Positions 52,029 through 59,193 of a stretch of DNA of 64,000 nucleotides are shown piece after piece. Numbering within the stretch: the stretch's first letter is position 1; each line of letters starts with the position of its first letter. A model generated the notes under the pieces. The model had not been told where the DNA came from. It worked only from the letters and a program-made list of their open reading frames with translations, and did no database searches. Position numbers and translations under genes: made by a program. The stretch comes from Cystobacter fuscus DSM 2262 (lineage in GTDB: Bacteria; Myxococcota; Myxococcia; Myxococcales; Myxococcaceae). The stretch covers positions 62,001-126,000 of the forward strand of contig NZ_ANAH02000008.1 in assembly GCF_000335475.2 (NCBI RefSeq), in the 5' to 3' direction.

Positions 52029-52798
52029 GTCCCCTTCGCCCCGAGCAACTCGCGCACCTGCGCCGAGAGCACCGCGTTGGTGGCGATGCAGTTGCCGCCG
52101 AACGCCGTGCGCTTGCCCGTCCAGTCCGTGAAGACGCCGCCGGCCTCCTCGATGATGGGCTGCAGCGCGGCCGCGTCCCAGGGGGACATCAGCTCGTCGA
52201 CCATCACCTCGGCCCGGCCGGTGGCCAACAGCAGGTAGCCGTAGCAATCCCCCCAGGTCCGGGAGACGGAAGCCTTGGCCGCCAGGCCCCGCCACGCCGC
52301 CCCGCGCTGGGGATACGTGAGGAACCGCTCGTCGGTGGACAACACCAGGGCGCGCGACAGATCCGCCTCGGTCGACACCCTCGTCTGCTTTCCATTCCAC
52401 CAGCAGCCCTGCCCCGGCGCCGCCACCAGCATCTCCCCCACGGGCGGGAAGTACGCCGCGCCCGCGAGGATCGTCTCCCCCTCGGTCACCGCCACCAGCG
52501 TGCCCCACAGCGGCACCCCGCGGATGAACGTCTTGGTGCCGTCGATGGGATCGAGGATCCACCGGCGCCTGGCTCCGGGCCGCGTCTCGCCGAACTCCTC
52601 GCCGAGGATGCCGTCCTCGGGGAAGCGCGCTTCAATCCACTCGCGTGCCGTCTTCTCGGCCGTCCGGTCCGCCACCGTCACCGGCGTGCCGTCTCCCTTG
52701 GTGTCCACCGTGACGCCCTGGCGGAAGAAGCCCAGTGCCACGTCGCCCGACTTGCGGGCCACTTCCTCCGCCGCCTGCATCAACGAACGCGCATCCAT
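52025..52798 (-). CDS. hisN: Histidinol-phosphatase, inositol-monophosphatase type
   Basis: 257 residues from ATG 52798, preceded by AGGAG inside the end of hisF; TTG 52804 is less likely. The IMPase fold shows GEEFGE, WILDPIDGTKTF (metal Asp set) and MSPWDAAALQPIIEEAGG. In a his operon this family is HisN, the phosphatase for L-histidinol phosphate. No HisB-type HAD phosphatase or PHP-type HisK is present here, and hisB is monofunctional, so HisN fills the step. Ends in a four-base overlap with hisIE. Confidence 0.9.
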   Translation of the reverse strand: MDARSLMQAAEEVARKSGDVALGFFRQGVTVDTKGDGTPVTVADRTAEKTAREWIEARFPEDGILGEEFGETRPGARRRWILDPIDGTKTFIRGVPLWGTLVAVTEGETILAGAAYFPPVGEMLVAAPGQGCWWNGKQTRVSTEADLSRALVLSTDERFLTYPQRGAAWRGLAAKASVSRTWGDCYGYLLLATGRAEVMVDELMSPWDAAALQPIIEEAGGVFTDWTGKRTAFGGNCIATNAVLSAQVRELLGAKGT

Positions 52799-52800
52799 GC

Positions 52801-53559
52801 TCAATGGCTCCTGATTTCCAGACCACCGCCTCGCAGCAGCGTCTTGATGGCTCCCACCGTGGTGACGCCGTCGTGGAGGATGCCCGCCACCAGCGCCGCG
52901 TCCGCCCCACCCTCCCTCAACGCCGCCCGGACATGCTCCGCGTTGCCCGCGCCTCCCGAGGCGATGACGGGCACCGCCACCCCCTCGGCGACGGCCCGCG
53001 TCAGCTCCAGGTCATACCCCGAACGGGCACCATCCCGATCGATGCTCGTGAGGAGGATCTCCCCCGCGCCGCGTTTCACACACTCGCGCGCCCAGGCGAT
53101 GGCATCCAGGTCCGTGGGCTTCTTGCCTCCGTGGGTGTACACGCGCCAGCTCGCCCCGTCGCGCTTGGCGTCGATGCTCGCCACCACACACTGGGCCCCG
53201 AAGCGCTCGGCGCACTCGGTGAGCACCTCGGGACGGGCCACCGCCGCCGAGTTGATGCTCACCTTGTCCGCTCCCGCCCGCAGGGCCCGGCCCACGTCGT
53301 CCGCCGTGCGCACGCCGCCTCCCACCGTGAGCGGGATGAACAGCCGCTCGGCGGTGCGCCGCACCAGTTCCCACAGCGTGCCGCGCTCCTCCTGGGTCGC
53401 GGAGATGTCGAGGAAGGTCACCTCGTCGGCGCCCGCCTCCTCGTAGCGCAGGGCGAGTTCCACGGGATCTCCCACGTCGCGCAGGCCCTCGAACTGGACG
53501 CCCTTGACCACGCGGCCGCCCTTCACATCCAGACAGACGATCAGTCGTCGCGTGAGCAT
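52801..53559 (-). CDS. hisF: Imidazole glycerol phosphate synthase, cyclase subunit
   Basis: 252-residue TIM-barrel subunit; receives ammonia from HisH and forms IGP and AICAR. The catalytic Asp11 is in VCLDVKGGRVVKG, and the second is in SIDRDGARSGYDLEL. Phosphate-site SGGAGNAEH and VGGGVRTADDV are present. hisF sits after hisB (one base apart) and before hisN (two bases apart). HisH lies four genes upstream in the same operon. Confidence 0.96.
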   Translation of the reverse strand: MLTRRLIVCLDVKGGRVVKGVQFEGLRDVGDPVELALRYEEAGADEVTFLDISATQEERGTLWELVRRTAERLFIPLTVGGGVRTADDVGRALRAGADKVSINSAAVARPEVLTECAERFGAQCVVASIDAKRDGASWRVYTHGGKKPTDLDAIAWARECVKRGAGEILLTSIDRDGARSGYDLELTRAVAEGVAVPVIASGGAGNAEHVRAALREGGADAALVAGILHDGVTTVGAIKTLLRGGGLEIRSH

Positions 53560-53560
53560 C

Positions 53561-54097
53561 TCACTTCACCTCCAGGGCAACGGCGCCCTTCGTGCTGAAC
53601 ACCACGCCCGAGTCCACCATCGCATCGCGCAGCGCCATGCCGAGCGCCTTGAAGGCCGCCTCCGTCACGTGGTGGCTGTCCTTGCCGCGCAGGATGCGCA
53701 GGTGCAGCGTCACGCGGGCGTGCTCGCAGAACGAGCGCATCACGTGCTCGTAGAGTTTGTTGCGCAAGGGGCCGCGGTAATAGAAGCGCCCGCCCACGTC
53801 GATGCACGCCTGCACGAGCGCGTCATCCATGGGCACGGTGCGCTCGCCGTAGCGCGCGGCCGTGGCGGGGACGACCTTCTGCACGGCGGTGCCCAGGGTG
53901 ATGGCCACGTCCTCCATGAGGTGGTGGCGCAAGTCTCCGCGGGCGTGCAGCGTGAGGTCCAACCCCGCGTAGCGCGCGAAGGTGCCGAGCATGTGATCGA
54001 AGAAGGGCTGGCCGGTGTCCACTTGGGCGATGCCCTTGCCCAGGGCGATCTGCACCGTGACCTTCGTTTCCTTCGTTTCCCGAACGATGGTTGTCAT
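53561..54097 (-). CDS. hisB: Imidazoleglycerol-phosphate dehydratase (monofunctional)
   Basis: 178 residues, ATG 54097 in an ATGA overlap with hisA. Metal-binding His motifs GDLRHHLMEDVAITLG and DSHHVTEAAFKALG are intact, plus GQPFFDHML. The protein is monofunctional, with no N-terminal HAD phosphatase domain as in enterobacterial HisB. It is a little shorter than most at the N-terminus. Confidence 0.96.
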   Translation of the reverse strand: MTTIVRETKETKVTVQIALGKGIAQVDTGQPFFDHMLGTFARYAGLDLTLHARGDLRHHLMEDVAITLGTAVQKVVPATAARYGERTVPMDDALVQACIDVGGRFYYRGPLRNKLYEHVMRSFCEHARVTLHLRILRGKDSHHVTEAAFKALGMALRDAMVDSGVVFSTKGAVALEVK

Positions 54098-54807
54098 GCG
54101 AACTCCCGCGCGACTTCGGCCGCGTCCAATCTGCCCGTGTACAGCGCCATGCCGATGACGGCCCCGCTGGCCCCCACGCGCCCGAGTGCCCGCAGGTCCT
54201 CCAGCGTCGTCACGCCTCCCGAGGCGGACAGCGGATGGCGGCTCGCGCGCACCACCGACTCCACCAGCGGCAGATCCACCCCCTCCATCTGCCCTTCCTT
54301 GTGGACGGCCGTGACCAGCAGGCCCCCCAGGGGCAGGCGATCCAACGACGCCAGTACGCTCTCGATGTCGCGCGCGGTGCTGGACGTCCATCCGCGCGTC
54401 ACCACCTCGCGGCCCTTCACGTCCGCGGCAACCACGATCTGGCCCGGAAAGCGCTCGGCCACCTCGCGCAGCCAGTCCGCGTCCTCGATGGCCCGCGTGC
54501 CCACCACCACGGAGGTGGCGCCCAGCATGAGCAACGACTCCACCTTGACCGTGCTGCGCACGCCGCCGCCCACCGAGAAGGTGAGGCCCGGCTCGTGCGT
54601 GAGGAGCGCGCGGATGGCGTCCTCGTTGGAGCCCTTGCCCAGGGCGGCGTCGAGGTCCACCACATGGAAGGTCTTGAAGCCGTGCGCGCGCCAGCGCTTG
54701 AGGGCTTCCAGGGGATCCTTCACCCGCACGCGCTCGTCGGCATAGGAGCCGCCCACGAGTTGCACGCACGCGCCCTCGCGCAGGTCGATGGCGGGAATGG
54801 CGATCAT
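54094..54807 (-). CDS. hisA: Phosphoribosyl-ProFAR isomerase HisA
   Basis: 237-residue TIM-barrel isomerase that opens the ribose of ProFAR before IGP synthesis. Catalytic Asp8 is in PAIDLREGACVQL and the second catalytic Asp is in VAADVKGREVVTRGW (about 130). Phosphate sites GGGVRS and SGGVTTLEDLRAL are present. ATG 54807 overlaps the hisH stop by four bases. Confidence 0.95.
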   Translation of the reverse strand: MIAIPAIDLREGACVQLVGGSYADERVRVKDPLEALKRWRAHGFKTFHVVDLDAALGKGSNEDAIRALLTHEPGLTFSVGGGVRSTVKVESLLMLGATSVVVGTRAIEDADWLREVAERFPGQIVVAADVKGREVVTRGWTSSTARDIESVLASLDRLPLGGLLVTAVHKEGQMEGVDLPLVESVVRASRHPLSASGGVTTLEDLRALGRVGASGAVIGMALYTGRLDAAEVAREFA

Positions 54808-55397
54808 GAGCCCACCTCCTTCAGGAAGGCGTGCACGAAGCGCACGCCCGGGGCCGAGCTCTTCTCCGGATGGAACTGCACACCGAGCACCTTGCCGCGC
54901 CGCACCGAGGCCGGGAAGCGATCCCCCTCGTGCGTCGTCCAGCCCACCACCACGTCGGAGTCCTCGGCGCGGCAGGCGAAGCTGTGCGCGTAGTAGACGG
55001 TTCCCGGCTTCTCCTCGCGCAGCGCGGTATCCTCCTCCACCGAGTTCCACCCGATGTGGGGCACGTGCTTGGACGTCAGCCGCGTCACCCGGCCCCGGAA
55101 GAAGCCCAGGCCCTGGCCCGCTCCCTCGTCGCTGCCCTCGAAGAGCAGCTGCATGCCCAGGCAGATGCCCAGGCACGGCAGGCCGTCATCCAACGCGCGC
55201 CGCATCTTCTCGGCGCCCGGGGCCAGGCGCGCCATCGCGGCACCGAACGCCCCCACGCCCGGCAGCACGAGCAGGTCCGTGTCCAGGGCGCGCAGGGGAT
55301 CCTCCTCCACGTGCACCTTGACTCCCGGCGCCAGCGCGAGCGCCTTGGCGAGGGAGTGCAGGTTGCCAGCTCCATAGTCGAACAGGGTCACTCTCAC
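54804..55397 (-). CDS. hisH: Imidazole glycerol phosphate synthase, glutamine amidotransferase subunit
   Basis: 197 residues from GTG 55397, with GAGGAG upstream in the hisC end and a four-base overlap (GTGA). Class I amidotransferase triad: Cys in GICLGMQLLF, His and Glu in VQFHPEKS. Supplies ammonia to HisF. Confidence 0.95.
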   Translation of the reverse strand: MRVTLFDYGAGNLHSLAKALALAPGVKVHVEEDPLRALDTDLLVLPGVGAFGAAMARLAPGAEKMRRALDDGLPCLGICLGMQLLFEGSDEGAGQGLGFFRGRVTRLTSKHVPHIGWNSVEEDTALREEKPGTVYYAHSFACRAEDSDVVVGWTTHEGDRFPASVRRGKVLGVQFHPEKSSAPGVRFVHAFLKEVGS

Positions 55398-56431
55398 CGT
55401 CGCTCCTCTCGCAGCGCATCGAGCGCCGTCTGAATCACATCCCAGGGCCCGCATCCGATGCGCAGCGCATCGCCAATGCCCGGCAGACCCGCGAAAGCCC
55501 GAACGTTCACGTCCCGCGCCCGCATCCGCTCCGCCACCTCGAGCGCTCCGCGCAGCTTCACCATCACGAAGTTGGCCTCGGTGGGCAGGCAGGTGAGCCC
55601 CATGCCCTGGAGCTCGGCCACCAGCCGCTCGCGCACGGCGAGGGACTCGGCCACCTTCGCCCGCATCCACGGCACGTCCTCGCGCAGCGCCGCCACGGCC
55701 ATGCGCTCGGACAGGGCCGTCACCTTGTAGGGCCCGCGGGCCTTCTCCACCTCGGCCACCAGGGCGGGCGCGCCCACCGCGTAGCCCACGCGCATGGACG
55801 CCAGCCCGAAGGCCTTGGACATCGTGCGCGACACGAGCACGTTCGGCCGACGCGCCAGGTCCAGGTGACTCTCCCGGGCGAACTCGGCATAGGCCTCGTC
55901 GAGCAGGACGAGTCCGGGCGCGCGCTCGATCAGTTGCTCCAGGGCGGCGCGCGAGGCCACCGTGCCCGTGGGGTTGTTGGGCGAGCACACGTAGATGAGC
56001 TTCGCCTGGGTGGCGAGCAGCCCCTCCACGTCGATGTCGAAGTCCGGCCGCAGGTTCACCGGGGCGTAGCGCAGGCCGTTGACCTTGGCGAAGTAGGACA
56101 TCATCACGAAGGTGGGCGAGGGAAAGGCGATGAGCTCGCCCGGCTCGAGGAAGGCGCGCAGGGTGCTGTCGATGACGTCGTCCGAGCCGCACCCGGTGGT
56201 GACGCACGAGGTGTCCACGCCGGTGTAGTGGGCCACGGCCTCGCGCAGGTCGGGCGAGTAGCCCACGGGGTAGCGCGTCACCAGGGGGACGGCCACCTCG
56301 CGCAGCACGCGCTCGGCGCCAGGCGGCATGCCGAAGAGGTTGGTGTTGTCGCTCAGGTCCACCCGGCAGCGCGCCTTGGAGGGCGAGTAGAGCGGAATGT
56401 CCCGGTACGACGCACGCGAGGGCAGGCTCAT
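55394..56431 (-). CDS. hisC: Histidinol-phosphate aminotransferase
   Basis: 345 residues, fold-type I PLP aminotransferase. Diagnostic parts are SDNTNLFGMPPGA near the start, CSPNNPTGTVAS, LDEAYAEF, and SRTMSKAFGLASMRVGYAVG with the PLP-binding Lys. R at LRIGCG binds the substrate carboxyl/phosphate. ATG 56431 overlaps the hisD stop. Confidence 0.95.
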   Translation of the reverse strand: MSLPSRASYRDIPLYSPSKARCRVDLSDNTNLFGMPPGAERVLREVAVPLVTRYPVGYSPDLREAVAHYTGVDTSCVTTGCGSDDVIDSTLRAFLEPGELIAFPSPTFVMMSYFAKVNGLRYAPVNLRPDFDIDVEGLLATQAKLIYVCSPNNPTGTVASRAALEQLIERAPGLVLLDEAYAEFARESHLDLARRPNVLVSRTMSKAFGLASMRVGYAVGAPALVAEVEKARGPYKVTALSERMAVAALREDVPWMRAKVAESLAVRERLVAELQGMGLTCLPTEANFVMVKLRGALEVAERMRARDVNVRAFAGLPGIGDALRIGCGPWDVIQTALDALREERR

Positions 56432-57729
56432 GATTGCCTCCAGGCACGAGCGGCCTCGGCGTGGGCGAACAGGCCCTCGCTGTCGGCCAGGACGCCCACG
56501 TCGTCGGCGAGCCGGGAGGCCGCCTCGCGCGTCACGCGCTGGTACGTGGTCCATCGGTAGAAATCGAGCACGCTCAGTCCCGAGTACGCCCGGGCGAGGC
56601 CCGCGGTGGGCAGCACGTGGTTGGCGCCCGTCATGTAGTCGCCGTAGGCCACGGAGGCATGCTGGCCCACGAACACCGTGCCCGCGTTGCGCACCCGGGG
56701 CAGCGCCTGCGTGGGATTCTCGGTGGCGATCAGCAGGTGCTCGGGAGCGAAGTCCGCCACGAAGGGCCAGGCCTCCTCCAGCGAGTCCACGCTCAGCACC
56801 GCGCCGCGCTCGCTCAGGGAGCGCGAGACGATCTCCTTGCGCTGGGCCCGGGCCGCCAGGCGCTCCACCGCCATGGCCACCGCCTCGGCCTGGGCCTCGC
56901 CCACCGCCACCGTGACACAGCAGGCGTCCGGATCGTGCTCGGCCTGGGCCAGCATCTCCCGGGCCACCGCCTCGGGATCCGCCGTGCCGTCCGCCACCAC
57001 GAGGATCTCACTGGGCCCCGCCGGCGCGTCGATGGCCACCGCGTCCACCACCTGGAGCTTGGCCGCGGCCACGTACGCGTTGCCGGGTCCGACGATGCGA
57101 TCCACCCGGGGCACGCTCTCGGTCCCGTAGGCCATCGCCGCCACCGCGCCCGCGCCGCCGAGCGCGAAGACACGATCCGCGCCCGCGAGCGCCGCCGCCG
57201 CCAACACACCCGCCGAGGGCACCCCATCCGGGCCGGGCGGCGAGCAGACGACGACCTCCCCCACCCCGGCCACCTTCGCCGGCACCACGCCCATCAGCAC
57301 GCTGCTCGGGTAGACGGCGCGGCCTCCGGGCGCGTACACGCCCACGCGTCCGAGCGGATCCGGCCGGCGGCCCACGAGGATGCCGGGCTCGGTCTCCACT
57401 TCAATGGCCTGGGGCTTCTGGGCCGCGTGCGCCCGGGCGATGTTGCGCGCCGCGCGGCCGAGCGCCTCGCGAACTCCGGGCTCGAGCGACGCGAGGGCCG
57501 CCTCGCACACGGAGCGGGGAATCTCCAGGGCGCCCAGCTCGGCGCGGTCGAACTCACGCGCCATCTCGCGCAGGGCGCGGTCCCCCTCCCGGCGCACCCG
57601 GGCGATGATCTCCGCGGTGCGCTGGGCGACGCGGGCGTCCGCGCTCCCCGAGCGATCCAACAGCCGGCCGCGCGACTCGGGGGCCAGCTCCTTCAGGCGG
57701 CCCCGGTACTTGAGAGGAGGAGTGCTCAT
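56428..57729 (-). CDS. hisD: Histidinol dehydrogenase
   Basis: 433 residues, zinc-dependent enzyme doing the last two oxidations to histidine. Conserved IVGPGNAYVAAAKLQV, SEILVVADGTADPE, LAQAEHDPDA and FAPEHLLIATENP (catalytic Glu-His). ATG 57729 overlaps the hisG stop by four bases. A full-length family member with nothing missing. Confidence 0.96.
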   Translation of the reverse strand: MSTPPLKYRGRLKELAPESRGRLLDRSGSADARVAQRTAEIIARVRREGDRALREMAREFDRAELGALEIPRSVCEAALASLEPGVREALGRAARNIARAHAAQKPQAIEVETEPGILVGRRPDPLGRVGVYAPGGRAVYPSSVLMGVVPAKVAGVGEVVVCSPPGPDGVPSAGVLAAAALAGADRVFALGGAGAVAAMAYGTESVPRVDRIVGPGNAYVAAAKLQVVDAVAIDAPAGPSEILVVADGTADPEAVAREMLAQAEHDPDACCVTVAVGEAQAEAVAMAVERLAARAQRKEIVSRSLSERGAVLSVDSLEEAWPFVADFAPEHLLIATENPTQALPRVRNAGTVFVGQHASVAYGDYMTGANHVLPTAGLARAYSGLSVLDFYRWTTYQRVTREAASRLADDVGVLADSEGLFAHAEAARAWRQS

Positions 57730-58580
57730 GGCATCAGCCTCTCGATGCGGGTGACGAGGATGCCCTGGCAGCCCAGGTTCTTCAGGGCGTTGATGGTGCG
57801 GTAGATGTTGCGCGCGGGCACCACGGCGTGCACGGCCACGAAGTCACCGCCCTGCACCTCCACCACGGTGGGCCCGTTGAGGCCCGGCAGCACCTCGTGC
57901 ACGTTCGGCAGCACGCGGCGCGGCACGTTGGCCATGAGGTAGCGCTTGCCCCGGGCCGCGAGCACCGAGCCCAGCGCCTGCCGCAGCTCTTCCAACTGGG
58001 CCGCCGCCTCGGGGGCGTGGCCCTTGCGCCCGATGAGCCGCGCGCTCGACTGGACGATGGTGCCCACCTCGCGCAGGCCGTTCATCTTCAGCGTCGAGCC
58101 CGTGGACGTCAGGTCCACGATGATGTCCGCGATGCCCAGGTGGGGGGCGATCTCCGTGGCGCCCGACACCGGCACCACCTTCACCGACTGGCCCCTCTTG
58201 GCGAAGAACTCCTGGGTGATGCGCGTGAAGGAGGACGCCACCCGCACTCCGCTCTGGATGTCCTCCAGCTTCTGGATGCCGCTCTCCTCTCGCGCGGCCA
58301 CCACCAGCCGGCACCGGCCGAACTCCAGGTCCATCAGCATCTCCAGCTCGCGGCCGGACTCGCACACGAGATCCCACCCGGTGACGCCCGCGTCCGCCGC
58401 GCCATCGGCGACGAACTCGGGGATGTCCTGGGCGCGCACGAAGATGGCCTCGAACTCGCCACCGAGCGACGCGGTGAGGGCCCGCTCTCCTCGGACGCGG
58501 ACCTCGAGCCCTGCATCGTTGAATAGTTCACGAACCTCGTCGGAGAGGCGGCCTTTGTTGGGAAGGGCGATCTTCAGCAT
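57726..58580 (-). CDS. hisG: ATP phosphoribosyltransferase, long form (HisG-L)
   Basis: 284 residues, first and committed enzyme of the pathway. The catalytic part begins LKIALPNKGRLSDEVREL, with ADAGVTGWDLV and DLTSTGSTLKMNGL. The C-terminal ~75 residues (RYLMANVPRRVLPNVHEVLP, VEVQGGDFVAVHAVVP) form the ACT-like regulatory domain of long HisG, giving allosteric His inhibition; no HisZ is needed. It heads the nine-gene operon and lies downstream of a leader peptide and attenuator, so both feedback and transcriptional control by histidine are expected. Confidence 0.96.
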   Translation of the reverse strand: MLKIALPNKGRLSDEVRELFNDAGLEVRVRGERALTASLGGEFEAIFVRAQDIPEFVADGAADAGVTGWDLVCESGRELEMLMDLEFGRCRLVVAAREESGIQKLEDIQSGVRVASSFTRITQEFFAKRGQSVKVVPVSGATEIAPHLGIADIIVDLTSTGSTLKMNGLREVGTIVQSSARLIGRKGHAPEAAAQLEELRQALGSVLAARGKRYLMANVPRRVLPNVHEVLPGLNGPTVVEVQGGDFVAVHAVVPARNIYRTINALKNLGCQGILVTRIERLMP

Positions 58581-58598
58581 CGGAGAGACCTGGGGTGG

Positions 58599-58629
58599 GG
58601 ACGGGCTCGGAAACGAAAAAAGCCCGTCC
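58599..58629 (-). promoter_or_regulatory. Alternative hairpin competing with the his attenuator terminator
   Basis: In the transcript GGACGGGCU (58629-58621) can pair with AGCCCGUCC (58607-58599), a 9-bp stem. This would remove the 3' arm of the terminator hairpin. It arises because the sequence CCCGTCCCCACCCC recurs just after the terminator. A role is possible; the repeat may also be coincidental. Confidence 0.35.
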
Positions 58630-58643
58630 GGGGTGGGACGGGC
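58616..58643 (-). terminator. his operon attenuator terminator
   Basis: In the transcript GCCCGUCC, loop CACCCC and GGACGGGC (8 bp, extendable by GU/AU pairs) are followed directly by a U6 run. It sits 36 bases upstream of hisG and 35 bases after the leader stop. This is a standard intrinsic terminator layout. Confidence 0.88.
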
Positions 58644-58719
58644 CTTCGTTCACTGCGGCAGGTGCGGTGGGCTGTCTCTAGACATCGACCCAGGCATGCA
58701 CACGGTGATCGGACCCGTC
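58637..58719 (-). promoter_or_regulatory. Predicted antiterminator pairing of the his leader
   Basis: GACGGGUC (58719-58712; leader codons 19-21) can pair with GGCCCGUC (58644-58637), the 5' arm of the terminator hairpin, through 8 pairs including one G-U. The codons lie just after the His runs, so a ribosome stalled at His 7-14 would leave this segment free. This is exactly what attenuation needs. Confidence 0.6.
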
Positions 58720-58773
58720 GGGGCCGAACCGATGATGATGCGCCGGATGATGGTGGATGGAGACGAGGTGCAC
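58678..58773 (-). CDS. hisL: his operon leader peptide, 31 aa with nine His
   Basis: GTG 58773, CAAGG six bases upstream, to TAG 58678-58680. Nine of 31 codons are His: positions 2, 7-9, 12-14, 23 and 26 (segments MHLVSIHHHPAHHHRF and DHRVHAWVDV). Two triple-His runs are followed by a stretch able to pair with the terminator stem. Low charged-tRNA-His would stall ribosomes there and allow readthrough into hisG. The frame is on the same strand as the operon, ends 97 bases before hisG, and is too short for routine gene calling. The name hisL is by analogy with enteric leader peptides; the sequence is not homologous. Confidence 0.88.
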   Translation of the reverse strand: MHLVSIHHHPAHHHRFGPDGSDHRVHAWVDV

Positions 58774-58782
58774 GGGACACCT

Positions 58783-58810
58783 TGCTAATGGAAAGCCCCT
58801 CCGCCGTCAA
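58783..58810 (-). promoter_or_regulatory. Possible his operon promoter
   Basis: TTGACG (58810-58805) matches -35 well; TTAGCA (58788-58783), 16 bases on, is a poor -10. If used, transcription would start within about 10 bases of the leader start codon, which is tight for the Shine-Dalgarno site. Low confidence. Confidence 0.25.
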
Positions 58811-59041
58811 CCGATGGCACGGGATTGTTGCGCGCCCTCTCGGAGCGAGCAGCCGCGTCGGGATGCGTCACCTCGACGGGCCGCTCCCTCGGAGGAGAGC
58901 GGAGTCATGCGACGTGGCCACGCCCCGCGGCCGTGTCATGTGGCGGTTGCTCCATCCGCCCCCCGGGCCACGCTCGCCTGCCTGCTCACTTCCGCTCGCG
59001 CTCCTCACCGCCCACTCGACTCTTCTTGGGAGGAGTCGTTC
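58811..59041. other. Intergenic stretch between the his leader and the HD-GYP gene
   Basis: Part of a ~420-base region without a certain gene. It holds no hairpin with T tract and no convincing start. Several short open frames cross it, but none has support beyond GC bias. Confidence 0.5.
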
Positions 59042-59140
59042 ATGAACCTGGAAGCTTTCCGCTTCGAGCGGTTCTCGTATGCTGAGGGAACGAGGCGGCG
59101 AGCGAACACCTCCGGGCCAGCGAACAGCCAGGAAAGCTGA
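59042..59140 (+). CDS. Possible 32-aa small protein
   Basis: ATG 59042 follows TTGGGAGGAGTCGTTC, a strong Shine-Dalgarno (GGAGG) at good spacing, and reads MNLEAFRFERFSYAEG then a basic, Asn/Ser-rich end with TGA at 59138-59140. There is no known family and no membrane or signal segment. It ends 53 bases before the HD-GYP gene. The strong ribosome site is the only evidence, so it may be an accident of an unannotated upstream leader. Confidence 0.35.
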   Translation: MNLEAFRFERFSYAEGTRRRANTSGPANSQES

Positions 59141-59193
59141 AAATCGGCGACGGGTTGGCCTTCTGTTGCCCGTTCCTCCTAGAATCACACCCC

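Noticed and set aside
58814-58832. TGGCAC...TTGC sigma-54-like site
   Set aside because: The GG-to-GC spacing is two bases too long for a -24/-12 promoter.
58757-59140. 127-residue plus-strand frame containing the small-protein candidate
   Set aside because: Its first half overlaps the his leader antisense and has no ribosome site; only the last 32 codons have one.
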